This document shows positions 36,701 through 44,090 of a DNA stretch of 64,000 bases, in pieces (the first letter of the stretch is position 1; each line of letters begins with the position of its first letter). Below the pieces are notes generated by a model. The model was given only the letters and a program-made list of their open reading frames with translations. It was not told the DNA's origin and did no database searches. Made by a program: the position numbers and the translations under genes. The stretch comes from Sphingomonas limnosediminicola. Its GTDB lineage: Bacteria; Pseudomonadota; Alphaproteobacteria; Sphingomonadales; Sphingomonadaceae. The stretch is from positions 1,612,001 through 1,676,000 of the forward strand of contig NZ_BAABBM010000001.1 in assembly GCF_039537965.1 (NCBI RefSeq). The letters are read 5' to 3'.

Positions 36701-36860
36701 CGCGCGCCTGATCCTGCGTCGCAGCGCCTTCGGTCGCGCCCGGCGTCGGCTGGGCAGTCTGCTTGTCGGTGTCGGTGGGCGACGTCGCGGTTTGTGCAAA
36801 CGCAGGAGTCGCAAGGATGGTCAGCCCGGCCGAAAGCAGCCACGCGGATTTGCGGTTCAT
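33777..36860 (-). CDS. TonB-dependent receptor with proline-rich C-terminal tail
   Basis: A 1027-residue outer-membrane receptor. Signal peptide SAWLLSAGLTILATPAFAQ, TonB box-like DIVITATRR (about residue 62), plug domain with SVGVFIDGVYRSR and VLRGPQGTLFGRNTSAG, and a long beta barrel. The last expected barrel strand (RTFGLTLRGKLGF) is not the end: about 58 more residues follow, with two runs of about ten prolines separated by a CPDGSVILASDTCP segment and ending PAPERG. The barrel type resembles receptors for complex carbon compounds, but the ligand is unknown. It is the only gene between two hairpins. Confidence 0.93.
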   Translation of the reverse strand: MNRKSAWLLSAGLTILATPAFAQTATSPTDTDKQTAQPTPGATEGAATQDQAREQQPVDTGDIVITATRRNEALSDVPMAVSAVTAQSLKYTGATDIRQLNQVSPSLLVSSTSSEGGAAVARIRGIGTVGDNPGLEGSVGVFIDGVYRSRAGMGLTELGALDRIEVLRGPQGTLFGRNTSAGLISIITAKPRFDPEFAGQIDVGNYGFVRLEESATGGLTDTIAVRLDSVYVKRDGFLKDVVSGRRVNDRDRFLVRGQVLFQPSDNFSFRVIGDYAKRKEECCAAPYLPAFDVTSAGKQPSTIAGIERALGGIINDDTYARKVSITPGRDYASDVRDWGLSGEGVLDLGWGELTSITAYRYNNYQRGQDADFNNLDILYRDSDGGSFNRFKTFSQELRLQGSAFANHLDWLVGGYYANEKLRVDDNLSYGADYSRYANCLVAANFASSPGVPASILAPGASPTCFNTPVATGVRAALVGQYNAAVLAGNIPLATALAGNISALSAFARLNNTGGPGVSANFSAPPFTNSGFTNIGTLLGAPSGFTGAGLNDSWRQTSNNWALFTHNIISFTPTLKLTLGARYTHEQKRLNGDLADVGGLLCTAISGSPFASLAQLPCVIPSIPGGSLGLDDKLTESRVSGTAVLSWKPTPRLLTYASYSRGYKAGGFNLDRSALWRATTTPNGLPGSGAICYTSTQVGCQGHVASAADLTFKPETNDAFELGAKYNGRGIDINVALFHQLFKNFQLNTFNGLNFIVENVNSCSEDLGGADSDNNPVTGACTGKTRAGVKNYGFELEAFTRPLTDLAINGGLVLANTKYRDNLVGADGRPLTNALFQLPGRRVSNSAEWTATGSIAWTPPIGGGGLRGLVYADFRHMSHFNTGSDLDIEKVQKAFTVVNARIGLHGRDDHWAIEAWAQNVFDQNYLQVGFDAPVQGSGTTRGVEAGFYPRSTQLYAGFLGEPRTFGLTLRGKLGFHKAAPPVYEAPPPPPPPPPATQSCPDGSVILASDTCPAPPPPPPPPPPAPERG

Positions 36861-36946
36861 ATGTCTCTCCCCCTCGGGCGCGAAACGCCCGGTCGTTGAG
36901 GAGGCTAATGTGGAATCTACGGCGATGGAAGCGCGACAAGTGACGA

Positions 36947-36970
36947 CACGGGAACAATGACGTTCCCGTG
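36947..36970. terminator. Nine-base-pair inverted repeat upstream of the receptor and downstream of infC
   Basis: CACGGGAAC and GTTCCCGTG form a perfect stem around AATGAC. It lies about 48 bases after the infC stop and about 87 bases before the receptor start, both on the minus strand. It could be the infC terminator (no T-run is seen) or an operator in front of the receptor. Sequence alone does not decide. The remainder of 36861-37017 also holds a weaker CGGGCG/CGCCCG hairpin (36875-36891) in the receptor leader. Confidence 0.4.
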
Positions 36971-37017
36971 AAGCAATTTGGCAACAGCAGTGTAAGTAAG
37001 CGCGGCGCGCTAAAAGC

Positions 37018-37563
37018 TTATTTGGGCGCGAGCACCATCAGCATTTGGCGGCCTTCCATGCGCGGGTGCGCTTCGACCTTCGCGACGTCCGCCGTCTGCT
37101 CCTGCACGCGGCGCAACACGGCCATGCCGAGCTCGCCGTGCGCCATCTCACGACCGCGGAAGCGCATGGTGACCTTCACCTTGTCGCCGTCCTCCAGGAA
37201 CTCGAACACCTTCTTCATCTTGGTGTCATAGTCGTGGTCGTCAATGTTCGGACGCATCTTGATCTCCTTGATCTCCTGCGTCTTCTGCTTCTTGCGCTGC
37301 TCGTTGGCCTTCTTCTGCGCCTCATATTTGAAGCGGCCTATGTCGAGGAACTTGGCGACGGGCGGGTCGGAATTCGGGGAAATCTCGACCAGGTCGAGCC
37401 CGACCGACTGTGCCTGCTCAAAAGCCTCTCGCGTATACATCACGCCCAGGTTCTCGCCGTTTTCGTCGATCACCCGGACCTTCTGGGACTGGATGAATTC
37501 ATTGTAGCGAGGGCCGGTAAATTGCGGCGGCGCCTGTGTGCGGCGCGGATAGGGCGGCGGTAT
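37018..37563 (-). CDS. infC: Translation initiation factor IF-3 (probable ATA start)
   Basis: A 181-residue IF-3 in this reading, the usual length. GPRYNEFI and VRVIDENGENLGVMYTREA form the N-domain; KEIKMRPNIDDHDYDTKMKK leads into the C-domain, ending RQMLMVLAPK. The only standard start in frame is a TTG at 37641, giving a 26-residue extension without family similarity. The family start PPPYPRRT is preceded by an ATA codon with GGAG exactly 8 bases upstream. Rare start codons are used by infC elsewhere (AUU in E. coli), letting IF-3 repress its own synthesis. Gene certain, start inferred. It follows thrS. Confidence 0.93.
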   Translation of the reverse strand: MPPPYPRRTQAPPQFTGPRYNEFIQSQKVRVIDENGENLGVMYTREAFEQAQSVGLDLVEISPNSDPPVAKFLDIGRFKYEAQKKANEQRKKQKTQEIKEIKMRPNIDDHDYDTKMKKVFEFLEDGDKVKVTMRFRGREMAHGELGMAVLRRVQEQTADVAKVEAHPRMEGRQMLMVLAPK

Positions 37564-37689
37564 AGCGAAGACTCCGTTGTGGTTGTTGGTGAGCGTGCGA
37601 GTTAGGGGTTCGTTCGCGCAATGAAAAGTCCGCGTGAACAAATGTGAGTCATTTTTGCCGCCATGTGTGGCAGAGTCGCGTCAGGACAA

Positions 37690-39714
37690 TCAGCGCAAAT
37701 CCGGCGCAACCGCCTCCGCCTTGATCATCGCGACCGCCTCGTCGACGGTCATCACGACCTGGCGATCCTCCGAGCCGAGCCGGCGTAGCGCGACCGTGCC
37801 CTCGTCCGCCTCGCGTTTGCCGACGACCAGTAGGAGCGGAACCTTCTTCAGCGAATGCTCACGCACCTTGTAGTTGATCTTTTCGTTGCGCAGGTCGGTC
37901 TCGACACGGATGCCCGCGGCGCGGAGCTTGTCTGCCACTTGGCCTGCATAGACGTCGGCGTCAGACACGATCGTCGTCACCACCGCCTGCACCGGCGCCA
38001 GCCACAGCGGGAACTTGCCCGCATAATGCTCGATCAGGATGCCGAGGAAGCGCTCGAACGTGCCGATGATCGCGCGGTGGAGCATTACTGGCCGGTGCTT
38101 CTGCCCGTCCTCGCCGATGTAATTCGCGTCGAGGCGCTCCGGCAGCACCGTGTCGGCCTGGATCGTGCCGACCTGCCAGGTGCGCCCGATCGCGTCGGTC
38201 AGGTGGAACTCCAGCTTCGGCGCGTAAAAGGCGCCTTCGCCCGGTAGCTCTTCCCAGCCGAATTCCTCGGTGTTGCGCCCGGCCTTGGCGACGGCGTCGC
38301 GTAGAACCTGCTCGGCATGGTCCCACTCCGCGTCGGTACCGAAACGCTGATCCGGACGGAGCGCCAGTTTGATCGAGTAGTTGTCGAAGCCGAGGTCGCG
38401 ATAAACGCTGTCGAGCAGGTCGCAGAACTCGACCACCTCATCGATCAACTGCTCCTCGGTGACGAAGATATGCGCGTCATCCTGGGTGAACTGGCGTACG
38501 CGAAGGATGCCGTGAAGCGCTCCGTGCGGCTCGTTGCGGTGGCAGCAGCCGAACTCGGCGAGCCGAAGCGGCAGGTCGCGATAGCTCTTGATGCCCTGGT
38601 TGAAAATCAGGACGTGCGCCGGGCAGTTCATCGGCTTCAGCGCCATCAGGTCCGCGGTGCCGGAGAAGATCTGCTCGTCGTTCTCGGTCGAGGGGATCTC
38701 GTCGGGTACGACGAACATGTTCTCGCGATACTTGCCCCAGTGCCCACTCTTCTCCCACTGGCGGGCGTCCATCAGTTGCGGCGTCTTCACTTCCAGATAG
38801 CCGGCCGCGTCGAGCCGCCGGCGCATGTACGCCTCGAGTTCGCGCCAGATGATGTAGCCGTTGGGATGCCAGAAGACGCTGCCGTGTGCTTCGGCCTGGA
38901 GGTGGAACAGGTCCATCTCCTGCCCGATCTTTCGATGGTCGCGCTTGGCCGCTTCCTCGAGCCTCACAAGATAAGCGTCGAGCTGCTTCTTGTTCAGCCA
39001 GGCCGTTCCGTAGATGCGGCTCAGCATCGGGTTCTTCGGATCGCCGCGCCAGTAAGCGCCCGATACGCGTGTCAGCTTGAAGGCGCTGGGGTCCAGCTTG
39101 CCGGTCGAGGCTAGGTGCGGTCCGCGGCAAAGGTCGATCCAATCCGCCTCGCCATGACCTGTCTTGTACATGGTGATCGGCTCACCTTCGGGCAGTTCCA
39201 TCACCCACTCGGCCTTGAACGCCTCGCCATGGTCGATGAAGAACTGCCGAACCCGCTCGCGATCCCAGACCTCGCGCACCAGCGGCTTGTCCGCCGCGAT
39301 GACGCGCCGCATCTCTTCCTCGATCGCCGGAAGGTCCTCTTCCGTGAACGGGCCATGCTCCGCCGTCGGCGCAAAGTCGTAATAGAAGCCGTCGTCGGTC
39401 GACGGACCGAAGGTGATCTGCGTTCCCGGGAACAGGTTCTGCACCGCTTCGGCAAGGACGTGCGCGAAGTCGTGGCGCACCAGCTCCAGCGCGTCCTTCT
39501 CGTCTCGCGACGTGATCAACGCGAGCTTCACGTCGCCCTCGAACGGTCGCATGATGTCGCGCACCTCGCCATCGATCCGCGCCGCAAGCGCTGCCTTGGC
39601 GAGGCCCGGCCCAATGGCCGCGGCGACGTCGGCCGGGGTCGAACCTTCCGGCATCTCCCGCACCGAGCCGTCGGGAAGCGCGATCTTGAACATCTTCGTC
39701 ATGAAGACCGGCAT
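37690..39714 (-). CDS. thrS: Threonyl-tRNA synthetase
   Basis: A 674-residue class II synthetase. An N-terminal TGS domain ([24 protein letters not shown]) is followed by the editing domain ([11 protein letters not shown]), the catalytic core (motif 2 [20 protein letters not shown]) and the anticodon-binding domain. Starts at 39714, 39702 or 39693 are all ATG; Shine-Dalgarno signals are weak, and the middle one (MTKMFKI) may be right. The thrS-infC order matches the enteric one, but rpmI and rplT do not follow. Confidence 0.96.
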   Translation of the reverse strand: MPVFMTKMFKIALPDGSVREMPEGSTPADVAAAIGPGLAKAALAARIDGEVRDIMRPFEGDVKLALITSRDEKDALELVRHDFAHVLAEAVQNLFPGTQITFGPSTDDGFYYDFAPTAEHGPFTEEDLPAIEEEMRRVIAADKPLVREVWDRERVRQFFIDHGEAFKAEWVMELPEGEPITMYKTGHGEADWIDLCRGPHLASTGKLDPSAFKLTRVSGAYWRGDPKNPMLSRIYGTAWLNKKQLDAYLVRLEEAAKRDHRKIGQEMDLFHLQAEAHGSVFWHPNGYIIWRELEAYMRRRLDAAGYLEVKTPQLMDARQWEKSGHWGKYRENMFVVPDEIPSTENDEQIFSGTADLMALKPMNCPAHVLIFNQGIKSYRDLPLRLAEFGCCHRNEPHGALHGILRVRQFTQDDAHIFVTEEQLIDEVVEFCDLLDSVYRDLGFDNYSIKLALRPDQRFGTDAEWDHAEQVLRDAVAKAGRNTEEFGWEELPGEGAFYAPKLEFHLTDAIGRTWQVGTIQADTVLPERLDANYIGEDGQKHRPVMLHRAIIGTFERFLGILIEHYAGKFPLWLAPVQAVVTTIVSDADVYAGQVADKLRAAGIRVETDLRNEKINYKVREHSLKKVPLLLVVGKREADEGTVALRRLGSEDRQVVMTVDEAVAMIKAEAVAPDLR

Positions 39715-39763
39715 GTAGCGACCCGATGCCGCGCTCTCAACCTAGCGAGATAGACAAGCAAGC

Positions 39764-39793
39764 TTGACACATAATGGTAGGTCGGTGTAAATG
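39764..39793 (+). promoter_or_regulatory. Sigma-70-like promoter for the XRE regulator unit
   Basis: TTGACA (39764-39769) and TAAATG (39788-39793) are 18 bases apart, pointing toward the XRE gene. The nonamer AGCTTGACA at 39761 recurs at 39816, 55 bases downstream. This is the best-looking promoter in the largest gene-free stretch of the window (39715-39946). Confidence 0.5.
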
Positions 39794-39797
39794 TTTC

Positions 39798-39812
39798 TTG
39801 TCTTTGCGACAA
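39798..39812. promoter_or_regulatory. Inverted repeat just downstream of the promoter
   Basis: TTGTC-TTTGC-GACAA is a perfect 5-5-5 inverted repeat beginning 5 bases after the putative -10 box. Its position suits a repressor operator, most simply for the XRE protein encoded downstream. The repeat is short, so chance is possible. Confidence 0.35.
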
Positions 39813-39823
39813 TGGAGCTTGAC

Positions 39824-39946
39824 ATGACCTGCGGTGATTCGCGCCGGCTCGGCGTGCCCACACCAAGTGTATCCTGTGGTTGCTCCTCGCTTATGCCAAC
39901 GTGCTTCCGCCGCTTGGCGGGACTCAGAAAGCGCGAGGAGGCGTAA
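39824..39946 (+). other. Possible short leader ORF or gene remnant before the XRE gene
   Basis: An ATG with GGAG 7 bases upstream opens a 40-codon frame whose TAA directly touches the GTG of the XRE gene. The peptide is cysteine/serine rich and not recognisable. In another frame the same DNA reads CILWLLLAYANVLPPLGG, which looks like a membrane helix without a start. Small membrane proteins often precede XRE genes of this type, so this may be a remnant. Low confidence in any product. Confidence 0.22.
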
Positions 39947-40162
39947 GTGGAAAATCGGCTCCGCGTGCTGCGCGCCGCGCGCAACTGGAGCCAGCAGGAC
40001 CTCAGCGAGCGCCTCGAAGTCTCGCGCCAGAGCGTCAATGCGATCGAGACCGGCAAGTACGATCCGTCGTTGCCGCTCGCCTTCCGCATCGCCGAGCTGT
40101 TCGAGCTCCCGATCGAGGAAATTTTCGTTTCGCCGTCCCGCCGCAGCTCAAAAGCGATCTGA
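39947..40162 (+). CDS. XRE-family (YozG-like) helix-turn-helix regulator
   Basis: A 71-residue protein that is essentially one Cro/CI-type domain: RLRVLRAARNWSQQDLSERLEVSRQSVNAIETGKYDPSLPLAFRIA, then the acidic IEEIFVS typical of this short subgroup. GAGGAG stands 6 bases before the GTG start. The stop overlaps the next gene by one base (TGATG), so it probably controls a unit including that gene. A promoter and an inverted repeat lie upstream. Confidence 0.88.
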   Translation: MENRLRVLRAARNWSQQDLSERLEVSRQSVNAIETGKYDPSLPLAFRIAELFELPIEEIFVSPSRRSSKAI

Positions 40163-40983
40163 TGCTCGCCTTGCTAGCCGCCGCCCAGATAGTCGCTGCG
40201 CCAGCGGTCGAATGCCGCTTCGATGCGGTAGCGATGAGCTTCGCCGGAACGCCACTGGAGCAGGCGCGCTGCCTGATGCGCCACGTCCAGCCGGGAGGCA
40301 GCGCCGATGCGGAACAGCCACTCCCGCCGACGCTGGCCTCGATCATTGGACAGCCGGTTACGGTCGATCAGGCGAAGCTGGCGGCGATGTTGCGCCACAC
40401 ACGCTTGCCGATTCCCTCGGCGACACCCGTATCCGAAACGCTGGATCACCACCGTGCCATCTATTTCGTCATCCACGATACCAGCTCACCGTGGATCGGC
40501 AGCAACCCATTCCTGGCCGGCTTCGACCGCGACCCGCGCTTCAACGAAGTGGGGCAATTCCTCGGCAAGGATGCCGTTGCGCATCTGTTCAACGACCGCC
40601 GCGGCCACGTCACCGTCGGCCACGATCTTGAGGTCGGCTGGCGCGCCACCAAGTTGGAGCGGAAGATCGGCGAAAGCGTCCGCGGCCGCTTCCTTCACGT
40701 CGAGAATGTCCAGCCCCGCCGCGCGGACCCGTCCGGCCCCGAGCACAACGACCGCATTGCGCCAGAACCCGGCTTCTCGCCCGCGCAGTACCGGACTTTA
40801 GGCCTGCTCTACGCCCTCGCGAGCGCACGAGCCGGCACTTGGATGATCCCGGCCTTCCACGCCAACATAGACCGCGGCATTCCAGCGGCCCACGACGACC
40901 CGCAGAACTTCGATCTCGCGGCCTTCGACGAGGCGGTGGCAAAATGGCTCAGGAAACTCCGCGCAGGCAATGGAGCACGTTAA
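40162..40983 (+). CDS. Exported protein, possibly an amidase-like fold
   Basis: A 273-residue protein with a signal peptide (MLALLAAAQIVAAPAVE). The C-terminal two thirds carry AIYFVIHDTSSPW, VAHLFNDRRGHVTVGHD, FLHVENVQPR and WMIPAFHANIDRGI followed by AHDDPQNFDL. The spacing of the histidines and the final Asp resembles zinc amidases of the AmpD/PGRP type, but the match is not close enough for a firm call. It is translationally linked to the XRE regulator. If an amidase, it would act on peptidoglycan in the periplasm. Confidence 0.6.
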   Translation: MLALLAAAQIVAAPAVECRFDAVAMSFAGTPLEQARCLMRHVQPGGSADAEQPLPPTLASIIGQPVTVDQAKLAAMLRHTRLPIPSATPVSETLDHHRAIYFVIHDTSSPWIGSNPFLAGFDRDPRFNEVGQFLGKDAVAHLFNDRRGHVTVGHDLEVGWRATKLERKIGESVRGRFLHVENVQPRRADPSGPEHNDRIAPEPGFSPAQYRTLGLLYALASARAGTWMIPAFHANIDRGIPAAHDDPQNFDLAAFDEAVAKWLRKLRAGNGAR

Positions 40984-40994
40984 GCAAACGGCCC

Positions 40995-41011
40995 CGCCGG
41001 ACTAACCGGCG
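40995..41011. terminator. Small hairpin between convergent genes
   Basis: CGCCGG-ACTAA-CCGGCG forms a 6-base-pair GC-only stem 11 bases after the stop of the exported protein gene and 33 bases beyond the end of the converging pseudogene. It is a candidate bidirectional terminator without a T-run. Confidence 0.35.
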
Positions 41012-41044
41012 AAGCCGCCTGCTTCATCAATCGTGGGACACGCG

Positions 41045-41955
41045 TCAGATACGCAGTCCGCTAGCAATGAGGGTGGAACCGGAAACGCTGACGTTGCTGG
41101 GCGCAAGCGAGTAAATCCGACCGTTCGTTCCTTGCACGAGCACCCGGATAACTGCGCCTTGCTCGTTCGTAACGACGCGCGTTACGGCGCCGACCTGAGC
41201 GCCGTTCTGCAGCACCGACATGCCGGTGGTCACGCCGGTCAGGTTCGGCCCGACGCGCCGAAGAGCACGCTGTTCTGGTTCACGTGAGCTATCCCCGTGG
41301 CCAAGGCATGCAGGGGTGCTTTACTGTTCGCCCGAGCCTGCGTTCGCATTGCCACGCCGGTCGAATTCGAGTCATTGACGCCGGTAAGACGTGCGCTCGT
41401 CGTCAGCGATCCGCGGCTGTAGGTCAGCTTGCTGGCCGGGATCGGATAGATGCCGCCGTTTGCGCTTTTGACCAGCACCAGTGCGACCGATCCGTTGCCA
41501 GTAGTGCGGATCTGCTCAACCGTTCCGACAGCCGTGCCGTTCGAATAGAGCGTGGTGCCGGTGGTGAGGCCTGTCAATGCACCGCGCGTCGCGACGTTCG
41601 TTGCCGTCGTGCCCACGAGCACGCTGTTCGCATTGGCATGGGCGACGCCGGTTGCCGACGCATGAGCGAGACCTTGGCTATTCACGCGTGCCTGATTCCG
41701 CATCGTGACGCCGGTATTGCGCATGTCGCCGCCCAAGCCGCCGTTGCCAAACGAGCCGTTGCCCATTCCTCCGATGCCCCCCTGGCCGCCGACTCCGAGG
41801 CCGCCCGAACCGCCCATTCCGCCCAAGCCTGCCGGAGGTCCCCCCATGCCTCCCCCGCCGCCACCGCCACCGCTAGGTCCGGGGTATGCCGAAGCGGCAC
41901 TACCGATGATGATCGCACTGCTAAAAAGCGTGGTAATAATTGATTTACGTCCTAT
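41045..41955 (-). pseudogene. Broken glycine-rich exported repeat protein (lost start and frameshift)
   Basis: Reading from 41955 the frame gives GRKSIITTLFSSAIIIGSAASA, a textbook signal peptide, then a Gly-rich region (GGGGGGGMGGPPAG and GLGGMGGSGG) and two repeats of about 85 residues. The codon at the expected start is ATA, with no ATG, GTG or TTG suitable upstream. The first frame stops at 41239, shortly after NSVLFGASG in the second repeat. One added base near 41250 would restore SGPNLTGVTTGMSVLQNG, parallel to ALTGLTTGTTLYSNG in repeat one, and the frame then continues to 41045 (IASGLRI). Two lesions suggest decay; a sequencing error could explain only the frameshift. Confidence 0.7.
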
Positions 41956-41969
41956 GACTAACCTACTGT

Positions 41970-42009
41970 AAACGCGTCACTTTATATAGGGCAGCAAGTG
42001 AACGCGTTT
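41970..42009. repeat. Inverted repeat with ACGCGT arms
   Basis: AAACGCGTCAC and GTGAACGCGTTT face each other across 17 bases (TTTATATAGGGCAGCAA), matching except for one extra A. It lies just upstream of the broken glycine-rich gene, within the 41956-42118 gap, and could have been its operator or a hairpin. Nothing else is recognisable in that gap. Confidence 0.4.
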
Positions 42010-42118
42010 CCGCAACAGGAAGTGTCGGGCGTTACAAAGATTTCACTTTCGAGCCGCAAAAGCCGCCGGTTCTGTCTCTCCTTGGCACAATGTCGCACGG
42101 TCGATTGCTGGCGAACCG

Positions 42119-43084
42119 CTAGGCATCCACGCGGCCGATCGCGTTCTCGATGATTTCCTCGGCGCGTGCGACGAGTTGAGTGTCCACGACCACGCCCGAA
42201 GCGGCAGCATTCTCGAGCACCTGCTCCGGCCGCGAGGCGCCGATGATCGCCGAGGCGACGTTCGGCTCGCGGAGCACCCATGCCAGTGCAAACTGCGGCA
42301 ATGTCAGCGCAGCTTCGTCGGCCAGCGGCCTTAGCTGCTGAACCGCGCGCAGGATCTCCGGCTTCAGCAGCCAACTGATGAAACCGCCCATCTCGTCGCT
42401 CTTCGCGCGGCTTCCTGCGGGCGGCGGCCGGTCGGGATCGTATTTGCCGCTCAGCACGCCCTGCCCGAGCGGCGACCAGACGATCTGCGAAATGCCGTTC
42501 TCGGCACAAAGTGGGATCACTTCATCCTCGGGCTCGCGCCACAGCAGCGAATATTGCGGCTGGCTCGACACGAACTTCGCCGCGCGGCCCGATCCCGCCA
42601 TGTCCAGCGCCGCCTGGATCTGCTGAGAATTCCACTCCGAAAAGCCGATGTAGCGAACCTTCCCGCTTGCGACCGCGCGGGTCAGCGCCTCCATCGTCTC
42701 CTCGAGCGGGGTCGCGGGGTCGTAGCGGTGGCATTGGTAGAGATCGACGAAGTCGGTCCGCAGCCGCTGCAGCGATGCGTCGAGCTGCTTCTCTATCTGT
42801 GCCTGCGACAGGCCGTGATCGGTGTTGCTCATCGGGAAGAAGACCTTGGTTGCCAGCACGTAGCTGTCGCGCGGCCGGCCCTGCAGGGCCTCGCCGAGGA
42901 AGGTCTCCGCCGCGCCGCGCCCGTAGACGTTGGCCGTGTCGATGAAGTTGATGCCCTGGTTGAAGGCTTCCTCCAGACAAGCGCGCGCCTTGTCTGCCTC
43001 CACGCCGACGCCATAAGTCAGCCACGACCCGAGCGAGATTTCCGAAACGTTGAGATCGCTGTCGCCGAGCTTGCGGTATTTCAT
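42119..43084 (-). CDS. Aldo/keto reductase
   Basis: A 321-residue NADPH-dependent oxidoreductase with TIM-barrel fold. FIDTANVYGRG carries the catalytic Asp and Tyr, ATKVFF the Lys region, DLYQCHRYD the His position, and SPLGQGVLSGKY plus AIIGASRPEQVLEN the cofactor-binding C-terminus. It belongs to the group related to voltage-gated potassium channel beta subunits and YghZ. It is a single gene; the 170 bases upstream (43085-43254) hold a 7-base-pair hairpin (43149-43170) and no gene. Confidence 0.92.
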   Translation of the reverse strand: MKYRKLGDSDLNVSEISLGSWLTYGVGVEADKARACLEEAFNQGINFIDTANVYGRGAAETFLGEALQGRPRDSYVLATKVFFPMSNTDHGLSQAQIEKQLDASLQRLRTDFVDLYQCHRYDPATPLEETMEALTRAVASGKVRYIGFSEWNSQQIQAALDMAGSGRAAKFVSSQPQYSLLWREPEDEVIPLCAENGISQIVWSPLGQGVLSGKYDPDRPPPAGSRAKSDEMGGFISWLLKPEILRAVQQLRPLADEAALTLPQFALAWVLREPNVASAIIGASRPEQVLENAAASGVVVDTQLVARAEEIIENAIGRVDA

Positions 43085-43254
43085 GGGGAACTCCTTCGCG
43101 TGCGTGCCGACAACCGGCGCGACTACTCCCCGTTCCCGGCCGGCGCAAAGCGATGCGGCGGCCCATCGCTAACCGATTGGCCTGTCAGCATTTCACCTGT
43201 CCACGCGAATCGCTCATGGGTACCATTCCCACAGCAAGCGGGAGGGGGAGTTCC

Positions 43255-43356
43255 ATGTTTGATGACACGATGAAGGAAAGCCTGCGCAATCTGGTCGTCG
43301 GCCTGGGCCTGACGATCGTCGTAGTGGGAGCCGCGCTGGCCGTCGCCTTTCGATAG
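43255..43356 (+). CDS. Very small membrane protein
   Basis: A 33-residue reading frame: MFDDTMKESLRN followed by one hydrophobic helix (LVVGLGLTIVVVGAALAVAF) and a final Arg. A very strong Shine-Dalgarno (GGGAGGGGGAG) lies 5 bases upstream, which is the main reason to believe in it. The following hydrolase gene starts 38 bases later. Function unknown. Confidence 0.6.
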   Translation: MFDDTMKESLRNLVVGLGLTIVVVGAALAVAFR

Positions 43357-43394
43357 GGTTTGAGGCCGTCGGGCTTTCTGTCTAGCCCGCGCGG

Positions 43395-44090
43395 ATGATT
43401 ACTCATTTCGAAGTAGACGGCCGCCGCGTTGCCTATCGCTTGCGGTCCGGCCGAGGGCCGACACTTGTCTTTCTGCCGGGTTATGGCTCGGACATGGAGG
43501 GCAACAAGGCGCTCGCGCTCGACGCCTTTGCCGAACGGACCGGCATCGCGCTGCTGCGCCTCGACTATTCAGGCACGGGCTCCAGCGAGGGGGAATTCAG
43601 GCAAGGCACGCTGGCGCGCTGGCTGACGGAGGTGCTAGCGGCCATTGACCAGCAAACCGAAGGTCCGCTGATCCTGATCGGCTCGTCGATGGGTGGGTGG
43701 CTTGCGCTCCATGCTGCGCTTCAACGGCCCGACCGTGTCCAGGCACTGGTCGGGATCGCCGCCGCGCCCGACTTCACCAATTGGGGCTTCACCGCCGAGC
43801 AAGCGGCACACCTCACCGACGAGGGGCACCTCACCCGCACCTTCTGGGAGTCCGGCCAGCAAGCGTTATTGCTCGACGGCCGGATCGACGCCACCTGTCC
43901 CGTCCGCCTCGTTCATGGCGCGGAAGACCGCGACGTGCCGCTCGACGTCGCCTTCCGGACCATGCGCGCGCTCCGTTCAGCGGATGTCCAGCTGAACGTC
44001 ATCAAGGGCGGCGGACATCGGCTGTCGGAGCCGCACGAGATCGACGCGATCCTGCGCACCGTCCAAGCCCTGCTGGAGCCTGCCCCATGA
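43395..44090 (+). CDS. Alpha/beta hydrolase
   Basis: A 231-residue cytoplasmic hydrolase. LVFLPGYGSDMEGNK gives the oxyanion region, IGSSMGGWLAL the nucleophile elbow, LVHGAEDRDVPL the acid and GGGHRLSEPHEI the histidine, so the triad is complete. It resembles the ABHD10-type thioesterase/esterase group. It overlaps the next gene by ATGA. Natural substrate unknown. Confidence 0.88.
   Translation: MITHFEVDGRRVAYRLRSGRGPTLVFLPGYGSDMEGNKALALDAFAERTGIALLRLDYSGTGSSEGEFRQGTLARWLTEVLAAIDQQTEGPLILIGSSMGGWLALHAALQRPDRVQALVGIAAAPDFTNWGFTAEQAAHLTDEGHLTRTFWESGQQALLLDGRIDATCPVRLVHGAEDRDVPLDVAFRTMRALRSADVQLNVIKGGGHRLSEPHEIDAILRTVQALLEPAP

Noticed and set aside
35103..36899. A 598-codon open frame on the plus strand across the TonB-dependent receptor
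   Set aside because: It is antisense to clear plug and barrel motifs, with no Shine-Dalgarno and low-complexity composition.
39715..39946. Possible T-box or leader-type riboswitch near thrS
   Set aside because: No T-box consensus, specifier stem or terminator/antiterminator pair was seen; T-boxes are also rare in alphaproteobacteria.
43149..43170. AGCGATG/CATCGCT hairpin in the gap before the small membrane protein
   Set aside because: A 7-base-pair stem with an 8-base loop and no T-run, not at the end of any gene; could be chance in GC-rich DNA.
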